DNA from: Symbiodinium microadriaticum
Lineage: Eukaryota > Sar > Dinophyceae > Suessiales > Symbiodiniaceae
DNA length: 64,000 nt
NCBI GenBank assembly: GCA_001939145.1
Contig: LSRX01000688.1
Location: 333,819-397,818, forward strand
Reading direction: 5' to 3'
Under the pieces are notes generated by a model. The model was not told the DNA's origin. It was given only the letters and a program-made list of their open reading frames with translations, and did not search any database. The position numbers and the translations under genes are program-made. Below are positions 59,361 to 64,000 of the stretch, in pieces (the stretch's first letter is position 1; each line of letters starts with the position of its first letter).

Positions 59361-61080
59361 ATGTATGGGTGCACACGCACGTTAGTAGGTATGAGGACTC
59401 GACTCGTCCGCACAGAAGCACTTTGCAGGCCAGCGAGATGATCTACTACTGGGTGTAAGGGTCCAAGCTGCGAGCTATCAATGCTGGATATGATCGATGC
59501 TGCATCCTTGCAATGGGCACGTGAATCTCGAGTTCTGCAAGTGAAGCTTCAAAATTTATCTTCAAGAGCTACGTATCAGACTGCAGTCCACACGACGCAC
59601 AAGCATGCTTGTGAAGAATTGCTGGATCATATTGTCGATCCAGCTTTGCCATGCAACACAGCTGGCTCGAAAATCCAGACCAGGGATTCCACGGAGCGAT
59701 GACTTCTTTCCGGCTGCAAACAGGCATGCCAGAGAACTCACACCGACCGCTACGATTGTAACGGTCCCGCCCTCCATCCTTCAGAAATCTCTCGCCCGAA
59801 CATGGACCGAAAAGAAAGTGCTGCCGCAAACTGATGCAGTATTTTGCATGTAGACAGCAGGGTTTCTTCAAAGACGCCAGCCTCAGCAAGCAGATTTTGT
59901 GTCACGGCTGTTTGAGCGCCTGCGCATTGCAATGTTCAGGCCGACACTGTTCGGGACCGAAGGTCCTTCATGTGAACCTGCAGCTTTTGCCAGCCGAGCC
60001 AAGGCTAAACTGCAGGTTTCTCTGACACTTTGTTTTGTGAAACTCTACTTAGAATCAGTTACAAACCCAGAAGCTGAGACTGCTGGCTGCCCACTTTAGA
60101 CTTTGCCTTCGACTGAGGTGACTGTTGTGCCAAGGACGCCGCGACATGGCCATGCTGATGATCATCAGCTCGGGGTCAGCCTTGGAGCAGTTCCTTTGCG
60201 GACTCCTGCGCCGGCAGCCGCGGCAGTCTTCGCTGCTCTCAGCAAACGCAGCGCAAGCCCGAGCCCCAATGCACCAGCATACACCCCGACATCCCTGCCT
60301 TTTCCGCAAGCTCCGGTTGTCCTCCCCTTCACCACCAATCTGCAGTGGCATGCAGCACGGTTGCCACACAAAACACACTTTTCCGTGCGACAGTCTGAAG
60401 CTCAGATCCATGCCAGAAGCGTCGGATTATTGGGGCGTCGGCGTGAAACCTCACATGCGAACCCCGAGTTTAGACCTGCATGACCTGGGCAACCTCTACA
60501 GTCATGTCGCAGACAGTGGCTACTTCTTGCTTCGTTCAGCTATGTTCAGCTGCCGGCAAGCTGCCTTGGGTGATTTATCAACCTTTTCCTCGATGTCGAT
60601 CGGCACCGTCACGGCTGCTCGTTCATCTTCCGGCTTCGTCACGACAGTATGGGCCTGGCATCCGAGTCTGCAGTGAAAGCACCACGGCACCGCCAACAGC
60701 GCCAAAGCCTGCCTCACTGTTCAAGCAAGCTTCCGTGAGAGACCACTCTTGACCTCGGAAGAGACTGCTAACACGAGGATATGCTGCACACAATGAAGTT
60801 ATAGCTCCCGTCCATGCAATTCGTCTATAGCAGCACACGGGCCGACATGTCCTACATCTGGGCTCAGCAGAAACCAGCACATCAAGCACGCCTCCGTAAA
60901 AACTCTTATGTGCAAGGCAACCAGGTAGGGCAGATTCACTTCCATGACATGAGGCAATAATGATTGCAGCTGGGTCCGGGGCCCATGGTGCCGCTCACAA
61001 GGGTCGGGTCAAGCGCTTCTGACTGTAAGCCGGAAGGCAACGGAGAAGCCCGCAGAGCTGTGGACGTGCTGATAATGGTG
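59361..61080. other. Stretch without a recognisable gene
   Basis: Both strands have open frames of 60-180 codons that overlap each other (for example 60055-60411 minus, 60125-60676 plus). None carries a recognisable domain. I see nothing else. Confidence 0.35.
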
Positions 61081-61084
61081 GTGA

Positions 61085-61109
61085 TGGCGGTAGCAGTAGC
61101 AGTAGCAGT

Positions 61110-61144
<35 letters not shown>

Positions 61145-61153
61145 GAGGAGGAG

Positions 61154-61201
<48 letters not shown>

Positions 61202-61247
61202 TGGTAGTAGTGGTAGTGGTAGTAGTAGTAGTAGTAGTAGTAGTAGC

Positions 61248-61285
<38 letters not shown>

Positions 61286-61350
61286 GTCGTAGTCGTCGTC
61301 GTCGTCGTCGTCGTCGTAGCAGTAGTAGTAGCACTAGCAGCAGTAGCAGT

Positions 61351-61409
<59 letters not shown>

Positions 61410-61438
61410 CAGTAGCAATAGTAATCGCCGTGTTCGTC

Positions 61439-61480
<42 letters not shown>

Positions 61481-61740
61481 GCAGTAGCAGCAGCAGCGGC
61501 AGCAGCAGCAGGAGCAAGCAGGAGCAGCTGGAGCAGCAGCAGGAGCAGCAGCAGTAGTCGCAGTCGCAGTTGCAGTCGCAGTCGCAGGCGCGGCGCAGGC
61601 GCAGGCGCAAGCGCAGTCGCAGTCACAGATGCAGTCGTCGTCATGGCGTCGTCATCATTGTCGTCGTGGCAGTAGAGGTCGTAGAAGTAGTAGTCGTAGT
61701 GGCAGTCGCAGCAGTACATTTGGTAGCGGTACTAGTAGAT
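61085..61740 (+). repeat. Long AGC/AGT trinucleotide array with CAGTCG hexamers
   Basis: AGC, AGT, AGG and CGT units run almost without break from 61085 to 61555, followed by CAGTCG/CAGGCG hexamers to about 61635 and scattered CGT/AGT to 61740. All six frames are open over long stretches, giving poly-Ser, poly-Leu, poly-Val and the like. None of these is a gene. Confidence 0.95.
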
Positions 61741-62085
61741 GATGATGATCATGAGCAGCAGTACGTGTACGAGCATGAGAATTTCTTGTGCCAGTAGCTT
61801 TGAGAAACGTCTTCATAGAACCGCTGGTGTGATTCGGATCTGTCAGGATCGGCTGACTGGCTGAAGCATGAGCTCCTCTCCCTCTTGGCACAGCAAGTCG
61901 TGGTCGATCAGGAGATGGCTAAAAATCTCCTGGGCTCCAGGGCCCAGCTGGCAAGCGCTTGCCCTGCGCTGAATGAACTGAAACACTGCAAAGATCTAGA
62001 CAATTTGTACACACATACACAAAAAGATTAGGACACACGAAACTTTGAACTCCTGTTGGAAGACGAGCTAGATCCTGGAGCGATT

Positions 62086-62570
62086 CTATAACGCTCTAGA
62101 CCGGAAGCGCGGTACTGCTCTGAACTGGCTTCTGTCAGCACCGCAGATAGTGCAGATAGTCTTACTTGTAGGGTTTAATGGCAGTCCTGGAAGTTGCTCG
62201 CCGATCCAAGAACCTGCGAACTTGTTGAAGGGTCCCAAGTGCCAAAAGCCATGGCTGCGGAAGAGATCTGGGCGGGAACCCTGGCCTAAGGTCTTGACGG
62301 AAAGGATTGCACTGCTTTTTTGGGGGGTCCTTTCTTCCAGAAAGTCCGATTCCCTGCAGTGAGTGAGCAGCGGATCCAGAGAACTAATGTAATCGCTGAT
62401 GGAGTGCAAGTCTTGTGCCAGCACCTGCCGCGCGTCCAGGATTGCGGAGACCTTTGCTCAGGGCTCGAAACACGGTGCAGGGTTCAGCTGCAGAAGTAGC
62501 AGCTCCCTCCTAGCCCGAGCCTTCGGGGGATCCATCACTCGCAGTTCATGCTCGATATTCGAAGAAGTGC
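62086..62570 (-). pseudogene. Coiled-coil-like minus-strand segment with an in-frame TGA
   Basis: One minus-strand frame reads IEHELRVMDPPKARARRELL and a short tail, then TGA (about 62463-62461), then AKVSAILDARQVLAQDLHSI and SDYISSLDPLLTH. Both sides look like helical protein, so this is either an exon interrupted by a stop, or two exons with the TGA in a short intron. Family unknown. The strand agrees with the other host genes. Confidence 0.3.
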
Positions 62571-62626
62571 GGCTGTGCAATTCAGAAGTGCTTGTGTCCA
62601 CGCCTGCTAATGCCAGGAGAAGGACC

Positions 62627-62790
62627 AGCAGCAGCAGCAGCAGCAGCCGCAGTAGCAGCGGTGGCAGCAGCAGTAGCAGCGGGGAGTAGTAACAGCTAGG
62701 AGGAGGAGCACGAGGAGGAGCAGTAGCAGTAGCAGTAGCAGTAGCAGTAGCAGTAGCAGTAGCAGTAGCAGTAGCAGTAGAAGTAGAAGT

Positions 62791-62831
<41 letters not shown>

Positions 62832-62885
62832 GAGGAGGAGGAGGAGGAGGAGTAGGAGGAGGAGTAGTAGTAGCAGCAGCAGCAG

Positions 62886-62930
<45 letters not shown>

Positions 62931-62950
62931 CAGCAGCAGCAGGAGCAGTG
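62627..62950 (+). repeat. AGC/AGT/AGG trinucleotide array
   Basis: A mixed array of AGC, AGT and GGA units about 320 bases long, similar in type and orientation to the array at 61.1-61.7 kb. Confidence 0.94.
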
Positions 62951-64000
62951 GCAGGAGTATGAGCAGGGGAGTAGTAGTGGCAATGGTGGTGGCAGCATCC
63001 TCACAGAATTCTGACCCGGATACTAGTAGCTGGTCAAGAGCAGACTTCTCTACAAGACTCTACAATGAAGATTGCACCTTTTGTGTAGCAAGCTACGTAT
63101 AGAGTTTGAGGGGCTTTAGGAGCTTTGGGGCTTCTAACCAACCTGCAAGCAGGATCAACATGTTTGCTGGGGCGGGCACTCTGGCCGCATCGGCCGAGGC
63201 ATTGTCAGTGTCGAAAACTGCCTAAGACCAACTGCGCCAACACGACGTCAGCACCCTGAGCAGACTGAAGAGGCGTGGTCCATCTAGTCTTTCTGAGGCC
63301 GGGAGCTGGAAGTCGCGCTGCTTCCTGAACCGGTTTGGGGCACATCGATCAGCGGAAGATCACACTCGCTGCGCTCTCCTCTGCTGGCGGCCGATCCTGT
63401 GGCCTGAGACGCTTGGCACAACAGGCTTTGCTCGAGTAGCTGTTTGGACGCGTATCGAACACGGCCCGCACTGCGCAAGGCTCTACTGCATTAGGCTTAA
63501 TTGGTCCATTGGCTCGGAACCAGAACTTTTGTCAGTCGTGATAAGTCGCCGGAGCACACGTCACACTGGGTCGTCGACGTTTCGTGGTCACTCATTGTTG
63601 GAGCTCCTTTCAAGATGCTGCAACAAGTACAGATAGCGGTACCGGGTACAGAGAACCATCGATGATCATCGAAGCTTGACGGGTCTTCTACCCAAAACAG
63701 CTAGACTCTATAGTAAATTCAAGGAGTTAGGCACATTGCCGGACAGCGGTGGAGTTCGGCCAAGCCAGGGGCCTTCTTCCCCATCCTTTGGATCCTGAAG
63801 TGGCACAGACTTGAAAGTGTCGCAGAGATGCCTTTTTTCCACTCAAAGCACTCACCAATCATCTCATCATGTCTATCCCTTTCATGCCTGGATGTATGTG
63901 ACTGGTCTTAATTTCAAGTCCTACTCGCGACCTTGAGGCCATCATGTCAATTAATCCGCCGAGGACCCCGCCCTCCCAGCAGCCTTCCCCCTCCCTCCCG
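62951..64000. other. Stretch without a recognisable gene
   Basis: A minus-strand frame at 63284-63478 (QLLEQSLLCQASQATGSAA) is open and mildly protein-like, but has no motif. The remainder to the window edge shows only short frames. Confidence 0.3.

Noticed and set aside
59043..59458. Frames with Cys-Met-Tyr-Val or Thr-Tyr-Ile-His repeats
   Set aside because: Translation of TATG and TGTATGTT microsatellites.
60936..61719. Long frames on both strands across the AGC/AGT array
   Set aside because: They are homopolymer-type proteins (Leu, Ser, Thr, Tyr, Ala, Val) produced by a trinucleotide microsatellite, with all frames open at once.
1..64000. Dinoflagellate spliced-leader relics, tRNA, rRNA or snRNA genes
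   Set aside because: I scanned for the spliced-leader sequence and for obvious RNA-gene signatures on both strands and saw no convincing match. A covariance-model search could still find a diverged one.

Overview
The window looks like nuclear DNA of a dinoflagellate, most likely of the Symbiodiniaceae type. The pointers are GC-rich host sequence, a multi-exon eEF3-like gene with some introns lacking a GT donor, scattered CCCTAAA (TTTAGGG-type) motifs, long AGT/AGC/GTG trinucleotide arrays, and two large retrotransposons of kinds known from these genomes. No bacterial, organellar or viral genome signature is visible.

Layout. 1-8.5 kb holds no gene I can name, only short imperfect repeats and a decayed Copia-like fragment near 4.9-5.5 kb. 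8497-18279 is a complete, young Ty1/Copia element: 176-bp LTRs with a single mismatch, a 5-bp target duplication (CTTTC), and one gag-pol frame of 3118 sense codons interrupted by a single TAG. 18.3-21.6 kb holds nothing I recognise apart from a tetranucleotide array at its end. About 21.66-30.23 kb is a second retroelement of the tyrosine-recombinase (DIRS-like) class. It has a tyrosine recombinase gene, a small Cys-rich ORF, a CCCH-finger Gag, then in the same frame a 2-oxoglutarate/Fe(II) dioxygenase fused to a cytosine-5 DNA methyltransferase, then reverse transcriptase and RNase H. 30.6-34.5 kb carries exons of an eEF3-like ABC ATPase on the minus strand. 37.5-47.3 kb carries a second minus-strand gene built from at least 19 copies of a short D-[FL]-[ST]-x-[VI]-L-x-[AS]-[IV] motif plus coiled coils. 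47.5-64 kb holds scattered exon-like minus-strand segments, diverged repeats and microsatellites, with nothing I can name.

The most interesting point is that the two unrelated retroelements carry recognisably homologous dioxygenase domains: the same H-x-D block without gaps, and the same distal H-x8-R followed by TAY. In the Copia element the domain lies between integrase and reverse transcriptase, beside a zinc ribbon. In the DIRS-like element it is fused to a C5-methyltransferase with all the key motifs. This suggests retrotransposon-encoded DNA base modification (methylation plus oxidation, or thymine hydroxylation), in a lineage known for 5-hydroxymethyluracil and heavy CG methylation. 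Methyltransferase capture by dinoflagellate retrotransposons has been published (from memory). I do not know of a description of the oxygenase in both element classes.

Host genes that can be oriented all lie on the minus strand (about 30.6-47.3 kb, and perhaps to 63.5 kb), while both retroelements are on the plus strand. The DIRS-like element begins where the eEF3-like gene loses its second ABC domain, so it sits in or beyond one of that gene's introns.
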